Source: Takashimella koratensis | Taxonomy: Eukaryota; Basidiomycota; Tremellomycetes; Trichosporonales; Tetragoniomycetaceae | Direction: 5' to 3' | NCBI GenBank assembly: GCA_003116875.1 | Contig: BCKT01000002.1 | Span: 2,038,092-2,102,091, forward strand | DNA: 64,000 nucleotides | In this document: piece after piece, positions 10,901 through 22,605 of the stretch | Numbering within the stretch: position 1 is the first letter of the stretch | Layout of the letters: each line of letters starts with the position of its first letter | Notes under the pieces: model-generated | Database searches by the model: none | What the model was told of the DNA's origin: nothing | What the model saw: the letters and a program-made list of their open reading frames with translations, nothing else | Translations under genes and position numbers: made by a program

Positions 10901-11639
10901 AGTTTGTGGGTTTGAGGGAACGTAATACTTCGTCGTGCAAAGGAGACACTGAGGCGGCGACGGGGCCGTGGTCAGTGGCCGGTGTATGAGAGCGTTGAGT
11001 CGGCCGAGGCGTTGTAGATCGTAATGGGCTACCGAGGCGATCGTTGGACTCCATCGGTCGGCCATGAATATGAGAAGTCGAGCTGATCGCCGCAAGGTGA
11101 GTTGCACTCCCACCGTGAAGCAGCCCGGGCAATTGTCGCGCCCCCGGATCGAAGTGATCTTGGCCATGATCAATGGACAATGCGCGGAGGCTGGATCGAG
11201 GTAGCTTGGAGGCACCACCTAGAGAGCGTTTTCGAAGATCTTTGATGGCACTCAGCAGTCTGACCCTTTCGCCGACCTTGTTAACGCCGAGTTGTTTCAA
11301 AGCAGTGAGGTCCAGATCAAGAATGACGCGACCATCAATGTGTTGGTCGAGAAATGTCGAAGCTAGATTATCGCATCCGCAAGATCGAAGAAAGTCTAAC
11401 AGGTCACCCTCACTCCAATCCTTGACCGAAGGCGTTGATACTTTCGAGTCGCTGGTTGAAGGACCAGATACCGGGAGCCGATTCCCAATTTCGGTGAAGG
11501 ACGTCAAGTTTGAACCAGGTGGGGTTTGATGAGCGCCGTTACCAAACTTGGAAAAATATGGTGAGGTCGGGGTGGTGGTCCGTGATGAGTGTGAGGATGT
11601 AGGTGAGTGTTGGGCAAACGGTGGCTGTAGGGATGACAT
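7998..11639 (-). CDS. STE11: MAP kinase kinase kinase Ste11
   Basis: The MAPKKK of the pheromone-response and filamentation cascade, acting below Ste20 and above Ste7. From the start at 11639 the order is a Ser-rich lead, a SAM domain (about residues 65-140, [40 protein letters not shown]), a RAS-association-like domain (about 400-520, from [21 protein letters not shown]), a long disordered acidic linker, and the kinase domain. The kinase shows the Gly loop [12 protein letters not shown], the VAIK-type lysine MAVKQVEL, catalytic [18 protein letters not shown] and MAPE. The kinase half is split by small introns, including a 35-bp GC-AG intron (8671-8705). Its last exon ends [17 protein letters not shown]. 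The residues needed for catalysis are all present. The long open frame runs on past the true splice site near 9000, so the kinase domain is missed if introns are ignored. It is linked to STE3, STE20 and MF, as in Cryptococcus MAT. Confidence 0.94.
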
Positions 11640-11960
11640 TGCGAGCTAAAGACGAGGCGAGTCAGGAAAGCCAGTCGCTGTAGGGCGCGAGAAGCACCTA
11701 CCATCAGGCAACTCTGCCAAACGTTCAGGCGAGCACAAACTTCAGCTTTGCATGCCGAGACGCGAGGATGGTCGAGCGGAGGATATGAGGCCGACGGAGG
11801 GGACTAGCGAGCTAGAACTGAGTCGAGGTGACGGCAGTGGTGGATGGTGTCTGTGAGAGTGAGAGTGAGAGGATGGCAAGGTGGGTTGAAGGTAGACATG
11901 GACGAGGATGGACGCGGGGCGAGTGGGAACAAGGGAACCGGTGATCCGTGCATCGCGACA
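11640..11960. other. Spacer between STE11 and IKS1
   Basis: The STE11 promoter, 321 bp between the end of IKS1 and the STE11 start codon. It has GAG-rich and pyrimidine-rich stretches. No copy of the ACAATAG motif was seen here. Confidence 0.4.
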
Positions 11961-14102
11961 TCACGTGACATGCCACGTGACTGCCAGTAACACTAGCAAA
12001 TGGATACCCGCAGCAGCTGCGCTCAGCCACAGTTCGATCTCTGTATTGTACAACACATCACACACAGCGACAGCGTAAAGAGCTAGCGATAGGGGGAGGG
12101 GAACAGGTACAGGTGAGATATCAGGCTGAAGGGAAATCACCTTCACAACGAATACAACCGCCGCCAACAGTCGCAATGGGCGCCCAAGATTAATCGGCGC
12201 TCGCAGATTGGACCAAGTCTCTTCGACAGTCGCTGCGTCTGTGTCCGCCAAGGGTTCTGGCGGCTCTGACGGAAGGAGGGCGAGAAAATGGTCACCATCC
12301 TTGGCTCTACTCGGCTGGCGCATGTTATCAGCGGCGTTGACCGAGTCATTTAAACTCACATCAGTGGAAGGTTTGGTTTTGCGAAATTCTGCAACGTTGG
12401 GACTTTCGCTGGATATCTGATTGGCAATGGCTCGCAAACCGATGCAGACTTTCTCTGATGATGGCCGTTTTTCGGGTATAACGTGGAGAAGGGATGACAA
12501 AAGCAGGAGAAACTCGGGAGGAATCCGTCGGCGGTGACAAGAATCCACTTGGTTGGCACTGGCTGTGAACCCAGGATACGATGCGATCTCGTTGTGAAGC
12601 CGCAGCAAGTCGGCGACGTCATGATACGGCAGGTGAAGGAAGAGAAGTCGATGAAGGATCATTCCTGCTAGATCAGCATTATAGAGAGGATCACACAAAC
12701 CGAGAGACCACATATCTGCGTGCGAATCAGACGGCCGCCAGTGTCCACGGGCATCGGTTGAAATAGTTTCCGGGGCCTGACCTTTCAGTTTTGGCAGTAG
12801 AAGTCACTCACCATGTACTCCAGGGTACCAGTATGCCCCGTGCGATCTCTGAGACCTCGAAGCATCCGTTCAGAAGTCCCGAAATCCCCAATCATTGCCC
12901 TAGGCCTGTTGTCCGGAGTGAGCATTTTCGAGGACGAGAACGTACACCAGAGCACCTTCCTCCCAATGCAGGAGGACATTTGAGCATTTGAGATCAAGAT
13001 GGAGAACTCCATTTTGATGCTTGTTGTCAGATCATGCACGACAAGATCCACTCACCAAAAAGGATAGACCCGAGGCGATATCACTAAAGACCTTCATGAT
13101 CTCGTCGCGATCAAGGAGAAGAATAGCACGATTGCCTTGATGCCACTCCGAAGCTCGACTTTGCCGACGTTTCTTGAGGGCCTTGACTTTGTCTGCTCGC
13201 GACATTTCTCGGAAACTGTCAGACTCGAGCCCTCCTGCCCTCCCACTATATCCGTCGTGGCTGCGCGTCGAGATGAACGTGTCTAAATTGCCGGCTGTGG
13301 CGAACATCATCAGAATGTGAAGCGCGACGACTGGCGGTCCAAACGACGAGAAACGAGCTTCTTCAATCCAGGCATGATGATATGGGATAATGTTTGGATG
13401 TCGCAGGGATTCGAGTAGTCGAACTTCCTCCAGCATTCGAACCAGATAAGTTTTGGACTGGCCGACGGCGACTTTCTTCACTGCGTATCTGCCTACAGCC
13501 ATCAGCTAAAAACTCCTGACCTGAAAAAACACCTACCGAGCTCGTTACCGTCAATGACATGGGTTGCCAGATACACGCTGCCTTCTGCCCCGACCCCGAG
13601 GCGTTTCTCCTCACGAAAGTAGCGTACATAGTACCCATCGGCTCCTGTTCTTGAATTGATCGAGTCTTCAGCGGTGGTCAAGCGGGACCGAATACTATAA
13701 TCGGTAATTGGCGTCGTTGGTCTACTTTGAACGTGGACGTTTTCGAGCGTCTGAAAGTAGTCGTTTTCACCTGTTACTACTGCAGGACTGGCTGAGGTTT
13801 CCAATGTGGATCCATGTTCAAAAGCATGACCGCACATGGGACACCTTACGAGGTCTACAACGGGGATTGAGGCTGAATCAAAATCGATGAGGAGTGGGTT
13901 GGCGGTGGGTGTTGTCGACACGCGACGTTGAGCTTGATCGTGAGGGAGAACTTGAAGGGCGTGGGAAGGAGGATGATAGAGGATGAGTTGATTGGCGGTT
14001 TGACTAGGGGATGGGCGAATGTCAGCCAACGGGGGAAGAGCGGATGTTCAGCGTCAGAGATGGGACCGGCACTGACCCTATTGGTCTCCATTCAGGTTCC
14101 AT
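11961..14102 (-). CDS. IKS1: Iks1-type protein kinase with C-terminal membrane segments
   Basis: An atypical Ser/Thr kinase of the fungal Iks1 family; its cellular role is poorly known. Splicing 14102-14077 to an exon from 14003 gives the start MEPEWRPIGQTANQLILYHPPSHALQVL. The ILYHP..AL.VL block and a zinc-like CPMCGH motif precede the kinase. Kinase motifs are EKRLGVGAEGSVYLA, RYAVKKVAVGQSKTYLVRMLEEVRLLESLRHPNIIPYHHAWIE, a variant catalytic loop HLDLKCSNVLLHW, GDFGTSE and MAPET. A long insert between the N and C lobes is Arg/Ser-rich. The last 130 residues carry three hydrophobic segments (PLRLLAAVVFVVKVI, SLALYAVAVCDVLY, GIHLLVLLAVTWHVT), which suggest membrane anchoring. IKS1 is, from memory, one of the genes associated with the Cryptococcus MAT locus. 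It lies directly upstream of STE11 on the same strand. Confidence 0.85.
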
Positions 14103-14458
14103 TGTGAGACGACAAAGCTGGGAAGAATAGAGGAGAGCCCACTATGAGGACCGACTCTGCTTGTTGGACATTCATGCCCCCGGGAGTGGATGTTGAGGGA
14201 GGAGAATGCTTGGGATGCTCGAAGAGGGATGCTGATGGATGAATCGCAGGATGAGCAAGTAGCCGGAGGACGTTGGCTGGGGGTTTTGTCACGTGATCGT
14301 CCCCTTGATCGTCACCGCCTCTCTTGCTCTCTCGCACGTCCCGTTCATCCCCCTCTCGTATCCTCACCTATCCATTGCCCCATCCATCCCCCTTCATCCC
14401 CCTCCATCCTCCATTCGTCACAGCCTCTCGTCTCCTGGGGAAGCTCGCACGCTCCACC
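14103..14458. promoter_or_regulatory. Divergent promoter IKS1/VPS26
   Basis: 356 bp between two divergent start codons. It contains a palindromic TCACGTGA at 14289-14296 and, next to VPS26, a C/T-rich leader. The open frames here look like translated leader sequence. Confidence 0.45.
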
Positions 14459-15605
14459 ATGACGTCTTTCTTCAACTTTGCCGCCAGCCCTGTCGATACC
14501 GAAATCCGTTTCGTCGGGGAAGATGAAAGGAAGCAGGTCGAGGTCAAGGGTGACAAGGACAAGAAGGAAATGTGCCCCGTCTATTACGATGGTGAAAGCG
14601 TGACCGGGCAAGTAAGTACTCGTCTTCACTAGATTGGACCGACCCAAACCACGCTGACATCCACTCCAGGTCACTATCCGCGTCAAAGATGGCAAGAAAT
14701 TTCAACATGACGGCATTCGGATCGAGCTTGTCGGGTCAATTGGTGCGTCTTCGATGTTGCTCAAGTCCCTGATCGCTTCGCTAACATGCTGCTATTACCT
14801 TCTTTAGAGCTGTTCTACGACCGAGGCAATCATTACGAGTTTGTGTCGTTGTCACAAGAGCTTCAAGCCGCAGGGGAGCTACGGCAAGCGCAGACGTTCG
14901 ATTTCAGTTTCAAGAACGTTGAGAAGCAATACGAAAGCTATGCTGGAATCAACGTCAAACTGCGGTGAGCATGTTCAAACACTTGTACCCACGAAGCGAT
15001 TGCTAAGCCAGCAGATACTTTATCCGAGTGACGCTGGCTAGAAGAATGGGTGAAGTGATCAAGGAGCGGGAATTCTGGGTACACTCTTATCGCATGCCTC
15101 CCGACTCCAACACCAGCATCAAGATGGAGGTTGGCATCGAAGATTGTCTACACATTGAGTTTGAATACAACAAGGCAAAGTTAGTAAGCAACATAGCACG
15201 GACTGACCTACAGATACCATTTAAAAGATGTCATCGTCGGCAAAATCTACTTTCTCCTCGTGCGCATCAAGATTAAACACATGGAGCTGTCCATTATCAG
15301 AAGAGAAACGACGGGCGCTGCTCCCAATCAATACAACGAGTCAGAAACAATAACCAAGTTTGAAATCATGGACGGTGCCCCAGTACGAGGCGAAACGATA
15401 CCGATCCGTCTGTTTTTGGGTGGCTTTGAGCTCACACCGACATTCCGCGATGTCAACAAGAAATTCAGCACTCGTTACTATCTCAACTTGGTTTTGATCG
15501 ACGAGGAGAACCGGCGATACTTTAAGCAGCAGGAGATCACCATTTTCCGCATTCCGTAAGTTCATTGATCGTGATAAACAACTAACGTGAATCAGGGAGA
15601 ACTGA
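14459..15605 (+). CDS. VPS26: Retromer subunit Vps26
   Basis: The arrestin-fold subunit of the retromer cargo-recognition complex (Vps26-Vps29-Vps35), which returns receptors from endosomes to the Golgi. The start MTSFFNFAASPVDTEIRF at 14459 matches the family. Six exons (14459-14611, 14670-14742, 14808-14964, 15015-15179, 15214-15555, 15596-15605) give the family blocks [133 protein letters not shown] and NESETITKFEIMDGAPVRGETIPIRLFLGG. The last exon adds only EN before the stop. It is a housekeeping gene divergent from IKS1. No defect is visible. Confidence 0.94.
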
Positions 15606-15692
15606 GAGTCATGGGGCTTGTGCTTGTGGGGTGTCCAACGATTGGTATATTACACGCGTGAACGTTGTCACATATGACATGCGAGATGAAAT

Positions 15693-17352
15693 TTATTCAG
15701 CTGTATCAATGATCCCTTCAAGTATCTCTTGGATAGTGCTCGTCTCGCGTTCCACGTCTTGCCCGGACCGCCAATTGCTGACTGCCAAACGTACCGCTCC
15801 TTGACCTCGCCATTTCGTGGACGTCACGTACATCCTTTTCGAATCATTGATGGCCGCCGTTAGCTTCTCAGCGTCGCTAAGCGCTGATTTGGGCGATGCT
15901 CGGAAAAGGACCACGTTCAATGGCACAATAGGTGCTCCTTGGACCTGAGTTCGGTTGACAAGGATATAATTGTCTGACCGGTCGATCGCCTTTGCAATCT
16001 CTCGAGACAAAGCGACGTTCCGGCTGATAATATCTGTGTGATCCTTAGTTTCGGCTAGTTGGACATTGGCCCACCTTCATACCCTGATTTGCCTAAACTG
16101 AGCAAGCTGGACAGCAGAGGAAGGGCTCGAAATCGACGAGAGTTCTCGATGCCCACGTAGAGCGGACTCGGTACGGGCGGAGCATCTCCGACCAGCGTGT
16201 TCGAGCTCAAGTACGCTGGAGTAGATGAGCCAGGAGGGTTGAAGACATCCGGAAGAGCGTTTGGAAGCTTGGTGAAGAACAACCCGCAATCGTAAGGTGT
16301 ATTGAGCCATTTGTGACCTGCGATCAGCCGTCAGATGCAACGTAACTTCTCACCGTCCAATGTCAGAGAGTCGCATAGAGCGAGATGCTGGGTAAGGTGA
16401 CGATATTCAGGCAAGAGTGTAGCGAATCCGCCAAACGCTGTACAACTGTTAGCTCTGTCTCGAAGGTTGCGACATGATTCAAAATTAGCTTACCAGCGTC
16501 AACATGAAGCCAAGCGCCAAACTGTTTGCATAATCCGGCGATTTTGTCAAGGTCATCGCACAACCCTCCAGTGTTGACTTCCCCAAATCCACAGCACACG
16601 ATAACGCCTCGATTCGCCTGCGCTTCACTCTGCAAGCGTTGGGACAATTGATCAAGATCAAAGCTCAGTTCATCATCTTCTTTTGCCGGCATGAGTTGAA
16701 TTGTTCGTGGACCAGAGCCCAGGCCAACAAGAGATGCCGCCTTTAGAATGGAGTAATGAGGATGCAGTGCGAGAATGACGATAGGTGGACTAGGAGCGCC
16801 AATCGGGAAGCCTTCCGAGGCAAACGAGTGGCCAGAGAAAAGTTTGGCGCAGAGCGCATCCCTAGCACAAGCTAGACCCAGAACATTACTGGCAGTTGCT
16901 CCAGTTGTTGTTGTTTTCCCATTAAAGCTCGAAGGGGTTATTCCGAGTAGGTCCAAAACGAGATCTAGCGTTCGTGACTCAATCGCTGTACTTGCAGTAT
17001 ACTGAGGGAGAGCGACTTGAACGTTTTCGTCGTAGCTGGAGACGAGCATATCTGCGAGTTGAGCTGCGGGCGTGACACCTCCCGTGACGAAACCAAAGTA
17101 GCGTGGGCCAGGTTGACCTTGTAAAAGCCCCGGGAGGACTTGGTCGGTGAGGAACTGAATCGTCCCTTGAGTGCCCAAGCCATCTGCTGGAAGAGAGGAT
17201 GGGAGGGATGCGATGGCCGATTGAATTGCTTGTTGTTCCGGGATGGTGTGCAACGATTCGAGACGGTAAAAGCGGTCTACGATGGTGTCGACGACCTGGT
17301 TGAGGGCGGCAGTGAAGCCGGGGTCTGTGTGCTGCTGCTGAGATTGGTCCAT
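15693..17352 (-). CDS. Pyridoxal-phosphate-dependent decarboxylase (group II family)
   Basis: A member of the PLP-dependent group II decarboxylase family, which includes aromatic amino-acid, glutamate and cysteine-sulfinate decarboxylases. The start at 17352 gives MDQSQQQHTDPGFTAALNQ. The N-terminal block GPRYFGFVTGGVTPAAQLADMLVSSYDENVQ, then TTTGATASNVLGLACARDAL, HYSILKAASLVGLGSGPRTI, WLHVDAAFGGFATL and the cofactor lysine in LTLDGHKWLNTPYDCG are all present once introns are removed. The C-terminal domain ends RLAVSNWRSGQDVERETSTIQEILEGIIDTAE. The substrate cannot be named from sequence alone. The open frame extends upstream through a (GT)n tract to 17718, but that extension is promoter microsatellite and not protein. 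The gene is divergent from the C2/MUN gene. Confidence 0.85.
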
Positions 17353-17546
17353 GGTGTCGAGTGGGATACGATAGGAGATGGGAATGGGAGGGGGAGGGGG
17401 AGGAAGGAGAGGGAGGATATCGTTCAAGACGATGCGATCGGTGAGTGCATGCCTATCTGTGCTATCGGGGGCGATCGATGCATGCCTAACTCTCTCTGCG
17501 CGCCTACATGCTATCCGAGGGAAAGAGGCTGGCCTGTGCACCCTGT

Positions 17547-17615
<69 letters not shown>

Positions 17616-17799
17616 TTTGCTGCACCATTTCGTCATTCCATCTCCTCTTCTCCTCTCTTCGATCCTCAACCCCACTACAGCCACCATCACCACCACCACC
17701 ACCACAGCCACCACCCATCCAAGCTCATCCACCCTCAATCGCCATCAGGAGTATCATGTCTGCTGGCGCAGACCGCTGCCCGAACAAAGCTATCACTCG
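17353..17799. promoter_or_regulatory. Divergent promoter with (AC)32 microsatellite
   Basis: 447 bp between two divergent start codons, with an uninterrupted dinucleotide tract at 17549-17612 followed by a CCACCAT/CACCAC-rich leader on the right. No further site is recognised. Confidence 0.5.
17549..17612. repeat. (AC)32 microsatellite
   Basis: 64 bp of perfect AC repeats, likely length-polymorphic between strains. Confidence 0.97.
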
Positions 17800-20700
17800 A
17801 TGACCATGCCCCAACTGAGCGAATGTGCAGAGTGAGTCCCCCTCCTCGTCCTCCGTACAATTCATAAACTAAACTCTCGTCTCATCCGCCATCAAGGTAC
17901 ACCCTCCGAGTCGTGTAAGTCATACTTCCCCATGCTTGTTCTCCCCTCATACTGTCCATCTCCTTGTCTCATCCATCCACAGTTTATCGCTGGCTCATAC
18001 ATGCTCACACCCTTCAGCTACCTCCGTTGGCTTCTCGCTCAGAGAGCTGCCATCAAGCCAGTCCAAACAGAACCATCCCGCCGTTCTCATGATGGATCGT
18101 CATCGTTTTTCAGCTTGGATGTCGGAGCTCTACTTGGCAAAGAGTCTGGAAAGTCGTCCAAGTATCCAGAAAAGCTGCTCAAAGTCTTGGATACCGCGCT
18201 GCAGCGGATTGCGATGGGTCAAGATTCAAAGTACGTTTTCTGTTGTTGCCACCCACTGACCAACCATCAGGTATTCTGATCAACGCTTTCGTCGCACCAT
18301 CGCTTTGTTTTGGTCATCGCATTGGGCCGATAAAAACATGCAACGGCAAATGAAAGAATCCCGCTCTCTCGAGGAGATGATTCTCGCATTCGCATCGACT
18401 GCGACAAAGTCTTTGAAGAAGGAGGATGGCCTGGCGGAAGGATCTTGGAAAACCCATCTCGATACCCAGATCGTCAGCTTTCTAGATATTTTCACCGACG
18501 CCATGATCGCTACCGGCTCGTTCCCATCGGATCTTCGTGATCGAGTCGAATTGTACAAGAAAAAACTGCAAAGCCCGCCCCCTCAAACCCAGCCGCCGCT
18601 ACCGACTTCCTCAACTCCAAACATCAGCATGACCCTTGATGGCTCTTTATCCGTGATTTCAAACCTTTTCGGTCTCAATACCGGTGAATTGAAAGCCGAA
18701 GTCACCAGGTTGCAGGCCACCTGTACGGTTCCTTCCGCTATAGAGGATCTGAAGGTACGCTTTCCGAGAAGAAAACTTCCTGATCCATAGATATGCCTTC
18801 AGCGACTCAATACCGAAGATCCTTTTCCCTATTCGTCGGCAGACTTCGCCGACACGACGACATGGTCAGCGTACAAGGCGGAAGAGATTTCCAGTCTCTC
18901 TCAAGTCATGCTAGCGATGGTGCAAACGGACCCGAGTCTCGCCGCCTCGACCGAAAGCTCCAACGCAAAGGAGTTGACATCGTCTTTTCTATCCATGCGA
19001 CTCGATGGTCCAATAAAAGCTTTCACGTTCATCCCGCCTGATCCACGAGCTACATACCGCGCGCTACTGCAAACGTGCCTTCATCACGACCTGGAGGCTC
19101 TAAAAACGTTGCCAGAAGACCAGGATGTCTCCTTGGGCATTCTGTCCTCGGAGCATATCGCCATGATTGGGGAGTGTGCTGTTCGCTGGCGCTTGCCGTT
19201 AAGTTTCAGGTCTTGGATCTTCCTCGACGCTATTCAAGAGCAGTACGAGCAAGGGCATGTGCCGCCGGATTGTGTCATGGAGGCGGTTGCGGTGGTCGGC
19301 AAGACTTCTCAGGACATGCCGGTCTCTTCATGGGCGATATCTGATAGACGAGGACTTGAAGCCGCCATTCTGCGTCGAAACGTCTTCTTCCTTTCGGACG
19401 TGCAAACCGCTCTAGTGACTCATGGCTTGAAATCTCCCGAGTTCGCAGAATCGGTAACGGCCTTTGCTCAACTTGACGTTTCTGATCCCGATCACCCGGC
19501 GCTTCGTGCAATAACAATAGACATCATCGATGGATTGAGACAACAAGCCTATCAAGACTATATTCAAGAAGCGAGTGATCGTTTCCAACACGAAGGCGGA
19601 AAGTCTAGACAATTCGCTGTAGGGCTCGGCAACTGGATAGAATCGTCAACAAAACGATTGAACAAGCGCTTCGATCAACCTATCATTCCGTGAGTTCTCA
19701 ACGAGACACTCGGCTGACTTCCAGAGAAATCGATGTGATAGCCCTGGTGCTGCATCAATACCTGTCATTGTGGCTGCGTGATCTGGAAGATGCAATGTCG
19801 CGACCCGCCGAACCCACCGAAGTCGAGGACGACATCGAGGAGGCATTGTCAATCTACAGACGTGCGAAGCGTCTCCTGGCGATGGGTGAAGCGTTCAACA
19901 TGTAAGAGGAGCTATCTGGTTGTGAGCTGATTCAAGTGCACCTCTGGATCATTCCCTTTGTCTCTTGTTCGAGCCGTTTGTGCGAGGCTGGATTGATCAA
20001 ACGGCATTGAAGACCCGGCAATGGACCGACAATGCGTTGGCGGTGGATGATGTGAGTGCTTTGATTCAGCTTATCTCTTCTAACGATGCAGTTCACTCCT
20101 ACCATCGGCAACGGTCCTTCATCTTCGGTCACGGACCTTTTCGTTTCATTCCGAAGCGCGATCTCGTTCATATCGGCTTTAGATTGGGAAGATCAAAATC
20201 AATACGCAGATTTTGCTTGCCGATTGGCAAAAGTGAGTCTACAGTCTCTGGTCTTGCTGACAGCAGATCATCAGCCTTTCAATCAGTGACTACTGTAGCA
20301 GAACCGAGCAGCTATTCGCCATCGATATGCAACAGACCGACACTGTCCAGAATTCCGCGAAGCGAAAGGCTTGGATCGAGAAGGCAAAAAATACCATTGC
20401 GCAACTGCAAGGCGAAAAAAAAATCCAGCCATTCTTCAACTTCACATCTTCAGTAGGTTAAACAGTACCAAATGCTCCTCGACTAACGTCAGTCCTGCGT
20501 CAAATTGAACAACATCGAGTCGGCGAGACAACAGTTGGACAAGCTCTATCAAGAAATAGGCGTCGACGATCTTATGCCATCTGATATCTCGGGTCAGAAT
20601 ATCTCGGCTACGCAAACGTTCCTTTTCACTCTCAAAGTGGTATTGGCCGAGGGACTCGTCTTAGACGGTGGTGCAAAAGCACCAGACTCGTTTGTAGTGA

Positions 20701-22037
20701 TCTCCGACGAGCACGGTAACCGGTACGCCAAGACTCGAACCATTTACGAAGATAGCGATCCGCGATGGGACGAAACGTTTGACATACCGGTCCGTGGACC
20801 AGCATGGTTCATGATCACTGTTCGACATCGGAATCTCGCCGGCAAACACGATCTTCTTGGTCGTTCGTATCTTCGCCTGGATCCGAACGATCATACCGAT
20901 CTTGTGAGCAAGGATCTACTGCTATCCCTGGACACGTCAGGGCAAGTCCTTCTTCGTATCAGCATGGAGGGCGAGCGAGACGACATACAGTTTCATTTTG
21001 GTCGTGCATTTCGGTGGCTCAAACGGACCGAATCGGATATGGTGCGATTATTCGTGGACAAAATGACGCCTGTCCTTCGGCAATCTCTCTCGAGAACCTC
21101 CATCAAGTCTGTCTTGAAGCCTGGAGGTGGCGGGCTCGATTACAACGAAGCTATTCGCTTTTCGAATGACGCCATCGGGAAACTGTCTGCAGCTTATCGC
21201 AACGCCTTGGGGAACAATCAAACTGACTATTCGATACCTTTACCCCCTGAGGAACAGCGAGCTTCGATCAGTTCCAAGCGAGGTCTGACCGATACAGAGA
21301 TCGAGACGGCGATCCATCCCCTCTTCGATTACCTCGACACCAACATCCACACGCTCGCCTCAACTTTGTCCCCTGATTCGATGCAGATGGTCATGACCAA
21401 GCTTTGGAAGCAGATTCTCCTCACAATCGAGGGTATGATCGTTCCACCTTTGAGCGATAAGCCGAGCAATATGCGCGCGTTAACCGACAGCGAATTGGAT
21501 ATTGCATTACGATGGCTCAAGTTCTTACGAGATTTCCTCTATGCTGGTGGCGATCCCAGCGGCGTTCCACTGAATATACTTCAAAACGCCAAGTTCAATG
21601 AGATCATGAGTGTCCGCATCTATTATGATTGGACCACTGACGATTTGATGGAGGTGAGTGATCACATATATCCCGTGTAGCGCTGATCTGGTCAGGAATG
21701 CATTCGAGGTTTTCAAGACACGATCAAACATCGAGCGATGAAACCATCCAAGTCAATCATGCAGCAGCGTAACCTGGGTACGATCCGAGCACGCAAGTCT
21801 GCCAAACGAGCCTTGCCTCAGAGCGGTAATCACACGGAAATGATCATGCGGATATTGCGGATGCGGTATGTGGTGAACAGGACACATACTGGAGAACGAT
21901 CGAAGCTGATGTTGATATGAATGTTAAGGCATGGCACGCAAGACTTTCTGGCTCAACAGATACAAACGGTGACGGCGGTGAGATTGTTGGAGAATAGCCG
22001 AGCAAGCAAGCGAATCGTGGACAGGAGGAGCCGATGA
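17800..22037 (+). CDS. C2- and MUN-domain protein (Munc13/unc-13-like)
   Basis: A large multi-exon protein of the fungal Munc13-like family, expected to act in vesicle priming or tethering at the plasma membrane. The proposed start at 17800 gives MTMPQLSECAEYTLRVFIAGSYMLTPFSYLRWLLAQRAAI after two tiny exons. The middle part is alpha-helical (for example SRSLEEMILAFASTATKSLKKEDGLAEGSWKTHLDTQIVSFLDIFTDAMIATGSFPSDLRDRVELYKKKL), with MUN/MHD1-like blocks around 18900-20280. A C2 domain follows at about 20610-20990 (FTLKVVLAEGLVLDGGAKAPDSFVVISDEHGNRYAKTRTIYEDSDPRWDETFDIPV), and an MHD2-like segment runs from about 21270. The C-terminus, spliced at 21652 and 21870, ends RMRHGTQDFLAQQIQTVTAVRLLENSRASKRIVDRRSR. 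Two acidic C2 positions that bind calcium look present but were not checked in a model. The exact exon chain between 19690 and 20510 is less certain. Confidence 0.8.
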
Positions 22038-22605
22038 GGAATTGGGGGAAGGAGGGAAGGGAAGAAAGGGGCGCTTTATATTGTCAGCGACGCGCTCTTC
22101 GCCCGACGAGTTTCCATGTTGTAAACTAGCCGTATGTACTGTAAATGCCGTCCCACCGATGCATGCCGGTGACGATTGGGTGGGGGCGCGTGATATGGAC
22201 AATAGGACGCGGCCGGGTCTCCGCTGATTAAGAACGGGGGTATCGTGGATTATAAAGTGGAGGGGAGTGATTAAGAGTGATTACAAACCTCCTAATGGGG
22301 CCTGGGTTCTCCTCTGGTGCGCGGCCTGGCGTGTATCACTGAGCTCCCTGGCTACCGCGACGCTCCTTTCTCCTATCATCTCCCATCCACCATCTACCAT
22401 CCACCATTCAACACCACCCCACCCACTCGCTTCCCATTCCTCATCCCCACTGGCCACCCCGGTCCATCCACGTCCACACCGCCTCGCCGTCCACAACACC
22501 GCTCGTCGCTTCCGCGTCGAATTCACGCCTATCCACGACCTGTCGATACGATACCACACCACAAGACAACGACGACACGACCCGATCCCCCCTCATCCAT
22601 CAACC
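22038..22605 (+). promoter_or_regulatory. STE20 promoter
   Basis: 568 bp between the C2/MUN gene and STE20. GGACAATAG at 22197-22205 is identical to two sites in the MF promoter region (2831 and 3581). The 3' part is a C/A-rich leader of repeated CCATCCACC-like words. Confidence 0.5.

Noticed and set aside
16363..17718. Extension of the decarboxylase frame to a Met at 17718
   Set aside because: The extension is Gly-rich sequence plus a CVCVCV run encoded by the microsatellite; the conserved protein begins at 17352.
17378..17867. Plus-strand frames with THTHTH runs
   Set aside because: Translation of the (AC)32 tract in a divergent promoter; no conserved sequence.
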